Below, piece after piece: positions 17,358-27,661 of a DNA stretch of 64,000 bases. Where the stretch lies: positions 124,001-188,000 of the forward strand of contig NZ_JFKD01000001.1 in assembly GCF_002115725.1 (NCBI RefSeq). Direction: 5' to 3'. The translations under genes and the position numbers were made by a program. Each line of letters begins with the position of its first letter. The first letter of the stretch is position 1. Under the pieces are notes generated by a model. It had not been told where the DNA came from, searched no databases, and saw nothing but the letters and a program-made list of their open reading frames with translations. The DNA is from Marivita cryptomonadis. Its GTDB lineage: Bacteria; Pseudomonadota; Alphaproteobacteria; Rhodobacterales; Rhodobacteraceae.

Positions 17358-18556
17358 GCACGCTTCTGACATTGGTTCTGATCCTACTGGGTGTTGCGGC
17401 AGGTGGCTGGGTGTTACGGTTTGCCGGTCAAAAGGCCACTGGCAACGCGCCCATGTTCCGCGACATGCCATACGCTGTTGCTTTTGGATATGTGCTGGGC
17501 GCGTGTCTTTTGATGTTTTCCGTCTGGTACTTCTTTCAACCGACCGTCACAGAGGCAGGCGTTCCGAATGCCGGTGTCGTGTTCTTTAGATGGGCTGTTC
17601 AGTTTTTCATACTTTCTGCAATTGCCGCCTTCCTGTTTCGGGCACTGGGCCGAACTGTGGGCACGCGAGGAAGCAAAAAGCTGTTTCGCCAGATGCCGTT
17701 GACTGCCAGCTTTGGCGTGCTTGTGGTCATTCTATATGCCTTTACTGCAATCTTTGCCGCGTGGCTCGCGCCACATGGGCAAGAGGCGATCTTTGCCAAG
17801 GTCAACGTTCTGCCCGGCGGTAATGCGGCCACTGGTGGTGATCCACTGTTCCCATTGGGCACCGATCAGATCGGACGTGACCTGCTCAGCCGTCTGATCT
17901 ATGGAGCGCAGAACACCGTCGGGATTGCCTTTGTCACGACCTGTCTTGCGTTTTTCCTGGGTGGAACCCTCGGGTTTCTTGCGGCCACCCTTCAAGGCTG
18001 GCTGGATCAGGTTCTCAGCCGTGCTGTTGACGTTCTGATGGCAATTCCGTCGCTGATCTTTGCTCTGCTACTGATGACCATCGCAAGCGCATGGGCCGGG
18101 TCAGAGCGGTGGCTGCTGACGGTCTATATGATCCTTATCATTGCTGTGATCGACAGCACGCGTGTGTTCCGATTGGCACGGGCGGTGGGCCTTAACATCG
18201 TAGTGATGGATTATATCGAAGCAGCCAAGCTGCGGGGCGAGGGACTTGGTTACCTGATCTTCAAGGAAATCCTGCCCAACGCGACCGCCCCGTTGCTCGC
18301 TGAGTTTGGTCTGCGGTTCTGCTTTGTCTTCCTGACGATCGCCTCGTTGTCCTTCCTTGGCGTCGGCATCCAGCCGCCCTTGGCCGACTGGGGCACGATG
18401 GTGCGCGACTCGGCTCAGTTCATCAACTTCGCGGCCTTCTCGCCGCTGACGGCTGCATTGCCGTTGCTGGCGGCCGGTGCGATTGCGTTGTTGACGGTCG
18501 GCGTCAACTTCGTGGTGGACTGGATGCTTCATAGAAGTTCGGGGCTCAAGGAATGA
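17354..18556 (+). CDS. ABC transporter permease, dipeptide/oligopeptide type (DppC-like, extended)
   Basis: This 400-residue permease is longer than the usual DppC. The first 150 residues hold three extra hydrophobic segments (LLTLVLILLGVAAGGWVL, AVAFGYVLGACLLMF, WAVQFFILSAIAAFLF) before the DppC-like core starts at about LTASFGVLVVILYAFTAIFA. The core has FPLGTDQIGRDLLSRLIYG and the EAA loop EAAKLRGEGLGYLIFKEILPNA. Such N-terminally extended permeases occur in the YejE/microcin C branch. Its ATG overlaps the DppB-like stop and its own stop overlaps the ATPase start. Confidence 0.88.
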   Translation: MSTLLTLVLILLGVAAGGWVLRFAGQKATGNAPMFRDMPYAVAFGYVLGACLLMFSVWYFFQPTVTEAGVPNAGVVFFRWAVQFFILSAIAAFLFRALGRTVGTRGSKKLFRQMPLTASFGVLVVILYAFTAIFAAWLAPHGQEAIFAKVNVLPGGNAATGGDPLFPLGTDQIGRDLLSRLIYGAQNTVGIAFVTTCLAFFLGGTLGFLAATLQGWLDQVLSRAVDVLMAIPSLIFALLLMTIASAWAGSERWLLTVYMILIIAVIDSTRVFRLARAVGLNIVVMDYIEAAKLRGEGLGYLIFKEILPNATAPLLAEFGLRFCFVFLTIASLSFLGVGIQPPLADWGTMVRDSAQFINFAAFSPLTAALPLLAAGAIALLTVGVNFVVDWMLHRSSGLKE

Positions 18557-20199
18557 GCGCGCTTGTCGAAATCCGCGATCTCTGGATCGAAGGGCGCAGT
18601 GACGAAATTTGGTCGCCAATCATCAATGGTGCGAGCCTGTCTTTGAAAAAGGGCGAGGTTCTTGGCCTGATCGGCGAATCTGGTGCGGGTAAGTCGACAC
18701 TTGGTCTTGCTGCGATGGGGTTTACCCGCGATGGCGTGCGTATTTCCAAAGGGTCGGTCATGTTCGACGGCATTGACCTGATCACAGCCTCTGCCGCCAA
18801 AAAGCGCGAGCTTTTGGGCAAGCGTATTGCCTATGTGGCGCAATCCGCCGCAGCCAGCTTTAATCCCGCGCACAAGCTGATTGAGCAGCACACCGAAGGT
18901 CCGGTGCAGCACGGGGTCATGTCGCGCTCTGACAGTGTGGAAGACGGAATCGAGTTGTACCGTCGATTGCGCCTACCCAACCCTGAGGAAATCGGTTTCC
19001 GCTATCCGCACCAAGTTTCTGGCGGTCAGCTTCAGCGGGCAATGACGGCGATGGCGATGTCCTGTCGGCCTGACTTGATCATCTTTGATGAACCGACCAC
19101 CGCTTTGGATGTAACGACGCAGATCGAAGTCTTGGCGTCGATCCGCGACATCGTCGAGCAGTTCGACACAGCCGCGATTTACATCACGCATGACCTTGCC
19201 GTGGTGGCGCAAATGGCTGACCGCATCAAGGTGCTGCTCAAGGGTGACGAGGTCGAAGAGGCCGACACCCGCACGATGCTGTCCCATCCGAAAGAGGACT
19301 ACACCAAAAGCCTTTGGGCCGTCCGCGCGTTCGAGCGCCCGCAAAAGCCCGCCGTTCATACCAACGCGACGCCCGTGGTGTCGGTGCAGAACGTGTCCGC
19401 CGCTTATGGCAAAATTCCTGTGTTGCATGATGTCAGTTTTGACATTCACGAAGGGCGCACTGTTGCTGTCGTTGGTGAGTCCGGTTCAGGCAAATCCACC
19501 ACGGCGCGCTGTATCACCGGCTTGCTACCTCCGAGCGCCGGTGTGATCGAATTCGACGGAAAGGCGCTTCCGGCTAATTACAAGAGCCGCAACAAGGATC
19601 AACTGCGACAGGCGCAGATGATTTACCAGATGGCGGACACTGCCCTGAATCCGCGTACCACCATCGGCGATATCATAGGACGACCGGTGCAGTTTTACAT
19701 GGGTCTGACCGGCAAGCAGAAGCGTCGTCGCGTGGAAGAGCTGCTGGAAGAAATCGAAATGCCTGCTGCGCAGTACATCGATCGTTTGCCGTCCGAGCTT
19801 TCCGGTGGTCAGAAACAGCGTATCGGCATTGCCCGCGCGCTTGCCGCCGAGCCAAAGTTCATCATCTGTGACGAGGTTACCAGCGCGTTGGATCAGCTTG
19901 TGGCCGAGGGTATTTTGAAACTGCTGGCGCGCCTGCAGGATGATCTTAAGCTCAGCTATATGTTCATCACCCATGACCTTGCGACGGTCAAAGCCATCGC
20001 GGACGAAGTGGTTGTGATGAAAGAAGGAAAAGTGGTGGAGCAGGGGCCGAAACAAGAGATGTTCGTGCCACCGCACCATCCTTATACGGACTTATTGCTC
20101 AGTTCGGTGCCCGAAATGGACCCGGATTGGCTTACGAATCTACTCAATGAACGTGGAGTTGATAACATCGGCGACGCAGCCGTTGATAAGATGTCATGA
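18553..20199 (+). CDS. Fused double ATPase of peptide ABC importer (DppD-DppF/YejF type)
   Basis: Two complete ATPase domains lie in one 548-residue chain. The first has Walker A GESGAGKST (residues 41-49), signature VSGGQLQRAMTAMAM and Walker B LIIFDEPTTALD. The second has GESGSGKST (near 307-315), LSGGQKQRIGIARAL and Walker B FIICDEVTSALD. Both carry H-loops (ITHDLA). It powers the two preceding permeases from the cytoplasm. The fused form is typical of YejF-like systems for peptides and peptide-like compounds. It overlaps the upstream permease by four bases; the binding-protein gene follows 59 bases later. Confidence 0.93.
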   Translation: MSALVEIRDLWIEGRSDEIWSPIINGASLSLKKGEVLGLIGESGAGKSTLGLAAMGFTRDGVRISKGSVMFDGIDLITASAAKKRELLGKRIAYVAQSAAASFNPAHKLIEQHTEGPVQHGVMSRSDSVEDGIELYRRLRLPNPEEIGFRYPHQVSGGQLQRAMTAMAMSCRPDLIIFDEPTTALDVTTQIEVLASIRDIVEQFDTAAIYITHDLAVVAQMADRIKVLLKGDEVEEADTRTMLSHPKEDYTKSLWAVRAFERPQKPAVHTNATPVVSVQNVSAAYGKIPVLHDVSFDIHEGRTVAVVGESGSGKSTTARCITGLLPPSAGVIEFDGKALPANYKSRNKDQLRQAQMIYQMADTALNPRTTIGDIIGRPVQFYMGLTGKQKRRRVEELLEEIEMPAAQYIDRLPSELSGGQKQRIGIARALAAEPKFIICDEVTSALDQLVAEGILKLLARLQDDLKLSYMFITHDLATVKAIADEVVVMKEGKVVEQGPKQEMFVPPHHPYTDLLLSSVPEMDPDWLTNLLNERGVDNIGDAAVDKMS

Positions 20200-20258
20200 G
20201 AATCGGTCCATGAAGGACCATCAGGCGGCCAAAGACCGCTCATAATCACAGGGAGACG

Positions 20259-21806
20259 ATGATGACTCGCATTTCAAGACGTGGACTACTCCGAACCGGT
20301 GCTGCTGCCGGTGTATTGGCAGCCAGCGGCCTGCCGTTGTTTGCTCAGGCAAAGCGTGGTGGTCGGCTTCGTGTTGGTCTGAACGGTGCCAACACCTCGG
20401 ACAGCTGGGATGGTCGGACCCATTCCGACCTGTACATGATCGCCTCTGCGCAGGGCGCGGTGTTCGACAGTCTGACCGAAGTGGCGGCAGACGGTTCCTT
20501 GATCGGCGAACTTGCGACCGATTGGGAAGCGACGCCCGACGCAAAGACATGGACGTTCAACCTGCGGCAGGGTGTGACCTTCCACAACGGTAAGGCATTC
20601 GGCGCGGACGACGTGCTCGAGTCGCTGCAACTGCACGTGGCCGAAGGCGCGAAATCCGCGGCGCAGCCAATTGTTGCCGCGATCAGCGAGATGAAGAAAA
20701 CCGGCGAGCATCAGGTTCAGTTCACGCTGGAAGCTGGTAACGCCGACTTCCCTTACCTGATGTCCGACTATCACCTGCTGATGTACCCGGCAGGCCAGAT
20801 CGAAGAAGCGATTGCCAAGGGCATCGGTACGGGCCTTTACGCCGTGACCTCGTTTGAGCCAGGCGTGCGCATGACGGCCAAGCGGGTGGACAGCCACTAC
20901 AAGGGCGACAGCGCCGGTTTCTTCGACGAGATCGAGTATATCGCGATCAACGATTCCACAGCGCGTATGAACGCCCTGATGACGGGTCAGGTGGATGCGA
21001 TCAACCGGATCGACTTCAAGACCGAGGCGCTGCTTAAGGCGAATCCGATGATCCGCATTCAGGAAGTGACGGGCAACCAGCACTACACCTTCCCGATGCT
21101 GACCAAGGTTGACCCGTTCACCGACGTGAACGTCCGCCGCGCGCTCAAGTACGGTATCAACCGTCAGGAACTGGTGGACAAGATCCTGTTGGGTCACGGC
21201 ATGGCTGCCAACGATACCCCGATCGGCCCGGCCAACCAGTATTTCCATTCTGAGATGGAACCGCTGACCTACGATCTCGACAAGGCCAAGTTCTACCTCA
21301 AGGAAGCGGGCCTGACCGAGCTCAACATTGACCTCAACGTGTCGGATGCGGCGTTCAACGGCGCTGTCGACTCTGCACAGCTCTATCAGGCATCGGCCAA
21401 AGGCGCGGGCATCAACATTAACGTGGTGCAGGAACCGGCCGATGGCTACTGGTCGAACGTCTGGCTGAAAAAGCCGTTCTGCGCGTCTTACTTTTCGGGC
21501 CGTGCGACCGAGGATTGGATGTTCGCGACCGCCTACGAAGCCGGTGTGCCGTGGAACGACAGCCAGTGGGATCAGCCACGCTTCCAGGAGCTGCTGCTGA
21601 CGGCACGCGCTGAACTGGACAGCAACAAGCGTCGCGAGATGTATTTCGAGATGCAGCAGATCCTGCGTGACGATGGTGGTGTTATCATCCCGATGTTCGC
21701 CAACTATGTGCAGGCTGTGTCGACCAAGATCGCTACGTCCGAAACGGTGGGCAACCTCTGGCAGATGGACAATGGCCGTATGGCCGAGCGGTGGTGGATG
21801 GCGTAA
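20259..21806 (+). CDS. Peptide ABC transporter substrate-binding protein (SBP_bac_5), Tat-exported
   Basis: This 515-residue periplasmic protein begins with a twin-arginine signal (RISRRGLLRTGAAAGVLAASGLPLFAQA). The SBP_bac_5 fold follows: VFDSLTEVAADGSLIGELATDWEATPDAKTW-type N-terminal pattern, then the signature VTFHNGKAFGADDVLESL. It delivers peptides, or a peptide-like solute, to the permeases just upstream. A Tat signal is less usual than Sec for this family. ATG 20259 follows GGGAGACG; a second ATG at 20262 is possible. A strong terminator follows, so this closes the operon. Confidence 0.92.
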   Translation: MMTRISRRGLLRTGAAAGVLAASGLPLFAQAKRGGRLRVGLNGANTSDSWDGRTHSDLYMIASAQGAVFDSLTEVAADGSLIGELATDWEATPDAKTWTFNLRQGVTFHNGKAFGADDVLESLQLHVAEGAKSAAQPIVAAISEMKKTGEHQVQFTLEAGNADFPYLMSDYHLLMYPAGQIEEAIAKGIGTGLYAVTSFEPGVRMTAKRVDSHYKGDSAGFFDEIEYIAINDSTARMNALMTGQVDAINRIDFKTEALLKANPMIRIQEVTGNQHYTFPMLTKVDPFTDVNVRRALKYGINRQELVDKILLGHGMAANDTPIGPANQYFHSEMEPLTYDLDKAKFYLKEAGLTELNIDLNVSDAAFNGAVDSAQLYQASAKGAGININVVQEPADGYWSNVWLKKPFCASYFSGRATEDWMFATAYEAGVPWNDSQWDQPRFQELLLTARAELDSNKRREMYFEMQQILRDDGGVIIPMFANYVQAVSTKIATSETVGNLWQMDNGRMAERWWMA

Positions 21807-21827
21807 GCGCCGCTACCCGGAAACAAG

Positions 21828-21857
21828 AAAGCCCCGCCGATTTGGCGGGGCTTTTTT
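21828..21857. terminator. Strong terminator between peptide transporter operon and hslU
   Basis: AAAGCCCCGCC at 21828-21838 pairs with GGCGGGGCTTT at 21844-21854 around a five-base loop, and a run of six T follows on the plus strand. The A run on the other side also allows some use by the convergent hslU. Confidence 0.9.
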
Positions 21858-21878
21858 GTCAAAGCATTATAGTGATCA

Positions 21879-23189
21879 CTAAAGGACGTAGCGGCTCAGA
21901 TCGGTGGATTTGGTCAACTCGCCCAGATGCTTTTCAACAAAGTCCGCGTTGACGACCACTTGGTCACCTGACCTGTCGGGCGCTTCAAAGCTTAGGTCTT
22001 CGAACACGCGCTCCATCACAGTGTAAAGCCGCCGCGCGCCGATGTTTTCGATGGATTGGTTCACATCTGCAGCGATCTTGGCCAGGGCTGCGATGCCATC
22101 TTCCGTGAAGCTGACAGCTACTTCCTCGGTCGCCATAAGCGCCGTGTATTGCAGCGTCAGAGCGTTGTCAGTCTCTGTCAGGATGCGTACGAAGTCTTCT
22201 TCGGTCAGTGCACGAAGGTTCACACGGATCGGCAACCGGCCCTGCAATTCAGGCAAAAGGTCCGATGGTTTGGCGATGTGAAAGGCGCCGGAGGCGATGA
22301 ACAGGATGTGGTCTGTTTTGACAGGCCCGTGTTTGGTGCTGACAGTCGTGCCTTCGATCAACGGCAGCAGATCGCGCTGCACGCCTTCGCGGCTCACGTC
22401 ACCGCCACGGGTTTCCTGCCGTGCCGCGACCTTGTCGATCTCGTCAAGGAACACGATCCCATTCTGTTCGACCGCTTCCAGCGCCAAAGTCTTGACCTGT
22501 TCGTCATCCAGCAACTTGTCCGCTTCTTCTGCGATCAGAATTTCGTAGCTCTCTGCGACAGTTAAGCGCTTGCGGGTGGTGCGCCCAGCGAAGGCTTTGC
22601 CGAACAGATCCCCGAGGTTCATCATGCCGCCGCCGCCCATGTTAGGCTGACCGGGGATGTCCATCGTGGGGAACGGACTGGAGGTGTCCTGAAGTTCAAG
22701 TTCGATCATCGTATCGTCGAGCAAGCCATCCTTGAGCTTCTTGCGGAACATCTCCCGCGTGCCTTCCCGCGCACCCTCGCCTGCGATGGCTTCGATGACA
22801 CGCTCTTCGGCTGCCTCATGGGCTTTGGCTTTCACGTCCTCGCGCATGTGGTCGCGGGTCATCGCGATGGCCGCATCCACCAGATCGCGGATGATCTGTT
22901 CCACGTCGCGCCCAACGTAACCCACCTCGGTGAACTTGGTGGCTTCGACCTTGATGAACGGCGCCTTGGCCAGCTTGGCAAGACGGCGGCTGATCTCGGT
23001 TTTACCGACGCCGGTCGGTCCGATCATCAGGATGTTCTTGGGATACACCTCTTCGCGCAGATCATCGCTCAGTTGCTTGCGCCGCCAGCGGTTGCGCAAG
23101 GCCACGGCTACGGCACGCTTGGCATCGTTCTGGCCAATGATGAAACGGTCCAGTTCCGACACGATTTCGCGGGGGGTGAGGTCGGTCAT
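21879..23189 (-). CDS. hslU: ATP-dependent protease ATPase subunit HslU
   Basis: This 436-residue AAA+ unfoldase starts with the family pattern [16 protein letters not shown]. It has Walker [19 protein letters not shown] (near residue 57), the pore motif GYVGRD, Walker [10 protein letters not shown] and sensor region [12 protein letters not shown]. The C-terminus ends in LSRYVL, the tail that docks into and activates HslV. With HslV it makes a cytoplasmic protease for misfolded and regulatory proteins. It follows hslV by 38 bases on the same strand. Confidence 0.98.
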   Translation of the reverse strand: MTDLTPREIVSELDRFIIGQNDAKRAVAVALRNRWRRKQLSDDLREEVYPKNILMIGPTGVGKTEISRRLAKLAKAPFIKVEATKFTEVGYVGRDVEQIIRDLVDAAIAMTRDHMREDVKAKAHEAAEERVIEAIAGEGAREGTREMFRKKLKDGLLDDTMIELELQDTSSPFPTMDIPGQPNMGGGGMMNLGDLFGKAFAGRTTRKRLTVAESYEILIAEEADKLLDDEQVKTLALEAVEQNGIVFLDEIDKVAARQETRGGDVSREGVQRDLLPLIEGTTVSTKHGPVKTDHILFIASGAFHIAKPSDLLPELQGRLPIRVNLRALTEEDFVRILTETDNALTLQYTALMATEEVAVSFTEDGIAALAKIAADVNQSIENIGARRLYTVMERVFEDLSFEAPDRSGDQVVVNADFVEKHLGELTKSTDLSRYVL

Positions 23190-23227
23190 TGCGATGTCCT
23201 ATTCAGCTACGGGAGAGAAACAGCGGT

Positions 23228-23785
23228 TTACCCGCTGATCGTCTCGACCGTCAGGTTGCCGTTGGTGTAAACGCAGATGTCGGCTGCGATCGACATGGCT
23301 TCACGTGCGATCTGTTCTGCGTCCTTATCCGTGTTCATGAGCGCGCGGCCCGCGGCCAAGGCATAGTTCCCGCCCGAACCAATCGCGGTCACGTCATGTT
23401 CCGGTTCGAGCACATCGCCCGCGCCAGTGATGACATAAAGGTCCTTACCATCGGAGACGATCAGCATCGCCTCCAGCTTTTGCAAGTACTTGTCGGTGCG
23501 CCAATCCTTTGCCAATTCAACACTTGCGCGCTGCAATTGGCCGGGGGTTGCCTCTAGTTTGGTTTCGAGCCGTTCCAGCAAGGTAAAGGCGTCGGCAGTG
23601 GACCCCGCGAACCCGGCCACCACATCATAGCCTCCGGGAGAAATGCGGCGCACCTTGCGCGCGGTTCCCTTGATTACGGTCTGGCCTAGGCTGACCTGTC
23701 CGTCGCCCGCGATCACCACCTTGCCGCCCTTGCGAACGCCGATGATTGTGGTGCCGTGCCAGCCGGGAAAGTCGTTGTCAGCCAT
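23228..23785 (-). CDS. hslV: ATP-dependent protease peptidase subunit HslV
   Basis: From ATG 23785 the product is 185 residues, with a short propeptide [11 protein letters not shown] before the N-terminal nucleophile threonine ([20 protein letters not shown]). The mature protein is proteasome-like, with [17 protein letters not shown] and [14 protein letters not shown] patterns. It forms the dodecameric proteolytic core driven by HslU, the next gene. The frame is open 17 codons further upstream, but the propeptide pattern supports this start. Confidence 0.97.
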   Translation of the reverse strand: MADNDFPGWHGTTIIGVRKGGKVVIAGDGQVSLGQTVIKGTARKVRRISPGGYDVVAGFAGSTADAFTLLERLETKLEATPGQLQRASVELAKDWRTDKYLQKLEAMLIVSDGKDLYVITGAGDVLEPEHDVTAIGSGGNYALAAGRALMNTDKDAEQIAREAMSIAADICVYTNGNLTVETISG

Positions 23786-23850
23786 ATCTCGTCCTTTTCG
23801 CTTTGTCCCGATATGGGCTGAACGGTCATTCCACACAAGCCCCGCAACGC

Positions 23851-23880
23851 AAAACGCCCGGCGCTAGAGGCCGGGCGTTT
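23851..23880 (-). terminator. Terminator behind trxA
   Basis: AAACGCCCGGC at 23852-23862 pairs with GCCGGGCGTTT at 23870-23880 (an 11-pair stem and a seven-base loop). On the minus strand it is followed by a short T run, 20 bases after the trxA stop. It also separates trxA from hslV. Confidence 0.85.
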
Positions 23881-23899
23881 GCTGTAAAACCTTGAAAGA

Positions 23900-24220
23900 T
23901 CAGATGCTTTCGTCGATCCAACCCTTCAGGGCCGCTTTGGGGGCGGCGCCGGTCTTGTTGGACACAACCTGACCATCCTTGAAGATGAACAGCGACGGAA
24001 TGCCCCGAACACCCATCGCGGCGGCCGAGTTTGGATTGCTGTCGACATCGACCTTGGCGATCTTGACGGCATCGCCGTATTCAGCGGCCAGCTCTTCAAG
24101 CGCTGGGCCGATCTGCTTACACGGGCCACACCATTCGGCCCAGAAGTCCACGACTACGGGAACACTGGAGTTTTTGACTTCGGCATCGAAGGTTTCATCG
24201 GTCACGGCGACGGTGGGCAT
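23900..24220 (-). CDS. trxA: Thioredoxin
   Basis: This 106-residue disulfide reductase has the active site WCGPC ([16 protein letters not shown], near residues 25-40) and the cis-proline motif RGIPSLFIF. It lacks a signal peptide, so it acts in the cytoplasm and is reduced by thioredoxin reductase. It lies 48 bases downstream of addA on the same strand, with its own terminator, and may be the last gene of that transcript. Confidence 0.97.
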   Translation of the reverse strand: MPTVAVTDETFDAEVKNSSVPVVVDFWAEWCGPCKQIGPALEELAAEYGDAVKIAKVDVDSNPNSAAAMGVRGIPSLFIFKDGQVVSNKTGAAPKAALKGWIDESI

Positions 24221-24268
24221 TAGGGCTCTCCTTGAGGCTCGGGCGCATGGGTCAATCGGAACGAGAGA

Positions 24269-27200
24269 CTATGTAGCCTCAGATGGGCCGTCAAGGTGCC
24301 GCGCTCTCACGAGTGCTTGTGTCACACGGTTTTCCGACAACGGCATATAGGTGGCTGTCCGTGTCCATAGGATGCCTGTCTCGATCTGCTTGTGGGGATA
24401 AATTTTGGCCAACATGGCGTGATACGCGCCCATTTGGCGCAAAAGACCTTCTGGCGTTTGCTCTTCGCTGGCAGGAACGGTGCGGTTGGTTTTAAAATCC
24501 ACGGCAATCACGGCGTCATCGGTCACCAACAGTCGGTCGATCACGCCGTGCAAGCGGGCACGTGGCAAGGCGTCGACCGTTGCGGTGATCGTGACTTCGG
24601 TCAACGCGGTTTCCCTAAAAAACACCTCTAGTTCGGGTGACCCGAGCACGGTAATGGCTTCGCTGATCATGTCCTCGGCCAACGGGTGGGCGCCGACAAG
24701 AGCACGTGCGGCAGCTTCGCGGTCATTTCTGGCAAGGGCAGGCAAGGTTTCTAAAAGAAGATGTATGAGCGTCCCGCGCTCCTTGGCGACCTCCGACAGG
24801 TCTCCATCCGCTCCGGGCAACGCTTTGGCTCCCCCAAGATCAGACGGGCTTAGAACGTCGGGCATATTTGGTGGTTCGGGCGCGCGCCTTTCGAAGAACG
24901 CAGGAAGCGAAGGCTCGGGCTCTGGCGTACTAACCGGGGCGTCGGCAATTGGGGTAGGCCAATCGGCGTGGTCAAGGCGCAAACCCTCATTCGGTCCGTC
25001 GTCATTGAAGCCAAAGTCACAGCCAACGCCGCCAACTGATTGCAGCGTTGCCTTGACACGGTCATGCCAACTTTCTTCTGCTTTGTCCGCCGCACCCGCC
25101 GCCGCTACGACAAGCCAGCGTTCTGCACGGGTCAGGGCAACATAAAGAAGCCGGTCCTGTTCCTGTTCTTCGGCCTGCCGAGCCAGTTCCAAGGCAGTAC
25201 GCTGATACGCCGCACGCGTCTTGTCGGACCCTCGCCAATGCGCAGTGCCGTCGAACTTTACAAAGGTCTCCTTGCCGGAATGCGAAGCTTTTTTGTGGGT
25301 ATCGGGCAGGATGACAATCGGCGCTTCCAGACCTTTTGCACCGTGAATCGTCATGATGCGAATTCGTGCGCCTGCGCTGTCGACCGTGCGCTTGATCTCG
25401 ATGTCGTCGGTCTCCATCCAGTGGAGGAACCCGGTCAAGCTTGGGATATCCGTCTGTTCATAGGCCAAAGCCTGATTGAGCAAAGCATCTATCCCGTCTT
25501 CAGCCTCTTCTCCCAAACGTCCGATCAGTTTTTGCCGGCCCTTGTGGCGGATCAAAACACGTTCCAGTAGGTCATAAGGTCTGAGAAAATCCACCTGGTC
25601 CCGGAGATCATCCAGCACCTCCAAGACAGCTGGAAATTCGTCTTTGCGATGTCGCAGTTCCTCCCAAAGGTGGGGTGACTTACGCCGATGAGCGAGATCG
25701 AAAATTCCCTGTTCGTCGAGACCGAAAAGCGGGGATCGCAGCGCAGAAGCCAGCGACAGGCTGTCCTCGGGCGTGGCGAGGAACGACAAGAGCGCGCGCA
25801 GATCCTTGACTGCAATCTCTGCCATTACCTTGAGCTTGTCGGCTCCCGCAATCGGCAGGTCCAGCGCCTTGCACGCCTTGAGGATCTCATGAAAAAGACC
25901 GCCGCGGTTGCGGACGAGGATCAGGAAATCCCCGGCGTGCACGCGCCGTGCCGTCACAACACCGTTCTTTTCCCCGGTAGGAATCGCAGTCTTGTTCTCA
26001 AGCGTTTGGTGAATGAACCCTGCCACGCGCTTGGCCAAGATGACATGATGATGCGTTGGGCTGACCCGGTCGACAGGTGTGTCCCAAGGAAGGTCGTCTT
26101 TTTCTTCCTCGGCAGGTGTGATCAGTGGCCACAAATCTATGCGGCCCGGCATGTGGTCGTGAAAGGATATGTGGCTCTGATCAGGCAGAAAACCTGCATC
26201 GCCGCGCCCTTTGAACACCTCGTCCACCAAGCGGAGGATTGGAACGGAGGAACGGAACGAATAGCTGAGCTGCCCATCCTGCAAGGGGGCATCAGTCGCC
26301 TGCATCTGATCGCGGAATGCACTCCGCATCGTGTCAAATTCACGGGGATCGGCACCTTGGAACGAATAGATTGACTGCTTCTTGTCGCCGACAACAAAGA
26401 TCGTACGGCGCACTTTGCTGCGTGCGCCTTCGCCAGAAGTGAATTCCTGAGCAAGTTTATTGATCACGTCCCATTGCGCTGGGCTGGTGTCTTGTGCCTC
26501 GTCCACCAGAATGTGGTCTATGCCGCCATCAAGTCGGTATAGCACCCATTGCGCCTGCTGCCGATCGGTCAAAAGCGTTCTTGTCCGGGTAATAAGATCG
26601 TCGAAATCAAGCCAGCCGCGCGCCTGTTTCGTCTTTTCGTACCGGTTGAGGAACGCCTCGGCAAAACGGTGGAGTGTAGTATCTCGATCCACCGCATCGA
26701 GCGCCAGCCGCGTGTCGCGTGCCGCTTCGATCCTTTTGTATAGAGCTTCAAGCCGGTTCACGCTGGTCGCCAGTGCGGCTTTGCGCAGTTTGCCGGTCGG
26801 AGGCACGCGTTGGCTGATCGTACCTTGCTGCGTCAGCACCACGCTCTCAAGCGCGAGCACTGCGTCTAGACCGCCGGTTTGCGCCTGAGCAATCGCATCT
26901 GCAAGCTTGTTGTCGGTTGCGCCACCAGACTGTAAATCAGAGACTAACCCTGCCAGAAATGATAATTCGTCACCGGGAAAGACCTCGGATGGCAGGGTAT
27001 TGAGCGTCTGATGGGGCGCAAGTCCGTAACGGTTCATGAGATCGTTGCGGGTCAAAGCTGGCATGAACCCATCGCGTTGGCCGACAATCGATTCAGCCAG
27101 TGTCTGCAACGGTTCGTTCGATGCGATCCGCGCGATATCGCCGATCAGATCGGCCTCTGGGCCACTGGCCATATGATCGAGGATTTGTTCGCGAAGCAAT

Positions 27201-27661
27201 TGTGCTGTCCGGTCGTCGATTTCCTGAAACTGTGGGCTGACTCCGGCTTCGAGTGGAAACCGCCGTAGGATTGAGGCGCAAAACGCGTGGATCGTCTGAA
27301 TGCGCAGCCCGCCTGGTGTTTCGATGGCGCGGGCAAACAGGGTCCGGGCGCGGGACAGAAAATCTGTGGACAAGCTGTCTACGGGTTCGCCCAATTCCTC
27401 CAATTGTGCCGACAGGGCATTGTTTTCCAACATGGCCCATTCACCCAATCGTTTGAACAGGCGGTTTTGCATTTCGCTTGCAGCCGCGTTGGTGAAGGTC
27501 AGGCACAGGATATGCTCTGGCCGCGTTCCCCGCAGCAGCAGTCGGGCCACCCGGTCGGTCAGCACGCGGGTCTTGCCTGATCCGGCATTCGCGCCCAGCC
27601 ATGTCGATGCAAAAGGATCGGCAGCCCGCACCTGTGCTTCGGTTGCATCGTTACGGATCAC
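24269..27661 (-). CDS. addA: Double-strand break repair helicase-nuclease AddA
   Basis: This UvrD-type helicase of about 1130 residues has Q-motif region TEAQVRAADPFASTWLGANAGSGKT with Walker A, ILVDEAQDTSPAQW (motif II), VGDKKQSIYSFQGADP (motif III) and late motif VALTRAERWLVV. A C-terminal RecB-like nuclease domain carries VDFKTNRTVP. With AddB it processes DNA ends for RecA loading. I chose GTG 27661 because it overlaps the addB stop by four bases (GTGA), and the conserved N-terminus begins there; a longer frame begins at 27700. Confidence 0.95.
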   Translation of the reverse strand: MIRNDATEAQVRAADPFASTWLGANAGSGKTRVLTDRVARLLLRGTRPEHILCLTFTNAAASEMQNRLFKRLGEWAMLENNALSAQLEELGEPVDSLSTDFLSRARTLFARAIETPGGLRIQTIHAFCASILRRFPLEAGVSPQFQEIDDRTAQLLREQILDHMASGPEADLIGDIARIASNEPLQTLAESIVGQRDGFMPALTRNDLMNRYGLAPHQTLNTLPSEVFPGDELSFLAGLVSDLQSGGATDNKLADAIAQAQTGGLDAVLALESVVLTQQGTISQRVPPTGKLRKAALATSVNRLEALYKRIEAARDTRLALDAVDRDTTLHRFAEAFLNRYEKTKQARGWLDFDDLITRTRTLLTDRQQAQWVLYRLDGGIDHILVDEAQDTSPAQWDVINKLAQEFTSGEGARSKVRRTIFVVGDKKQSIYSFQGADPREFDTMRSAFRDQMQATDAPLQDGQLSYSFRSSVPILRLVDEVFKGRGDAGFLPDQSHISFHDHMPGRIDLWPLITPAEEEKDDLPWDTPVDRVSPTHHHVILAKRVAGFIHQTLENKTAIPTGEKNGVVTARRVHAGDFLILVRNRGGLFHEILKACKALDLPIAGADKLKVMAEIAVKDLRALLSFLATPEDSLSLASALRSPLFGLDEQGIFDLAHRRKSPHLWEELRHRKDEFPAVLEVLDDLRDQVDFLRPYDLLERVLIRHKGRQKLIGRLGEEAEDGIDALLNQALAYEQTDIPSLTGFLHWMETDDIEIKRTVDSAGARIRIMTIHGAKGLEAPIVILPDTHKKASHSGKETFVKFDGTAHWRGSDKTRAAYQRTALELARQAEEQEQDRLLYVALTRAERWLVVAAAGAADKAEESWHDRVKATLQSVGGVGCDFGFNDDGPNEGLRLDHADWPTPIADAPVSTPEPEPSLPAFFERRAPEPPNMPDVLSPSDLGGAKALPGADGDLSEVAKERGTLIHLLLETLPALARNDREAAARALVGAHPLAEDMISEAITVLGSPELEVFFRETALTEVTITATVDALPRARLHGVIDRLLVTDDAVIAVDFKTNRTVPASEEQTPEGLLRQMGAYHAMLAKIYPHKQIETGILWTRTATYMPLSENRVTQALVRARHLDGPSEAT

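Noticed and set aside
20286..21248. Long minus-strand open frame opposite the peptide-binding protein gene
   Set aside because: Shadow of a clear SBP_bac_5 gene with a Tat signal and a terminator; no motif on the minus strand.
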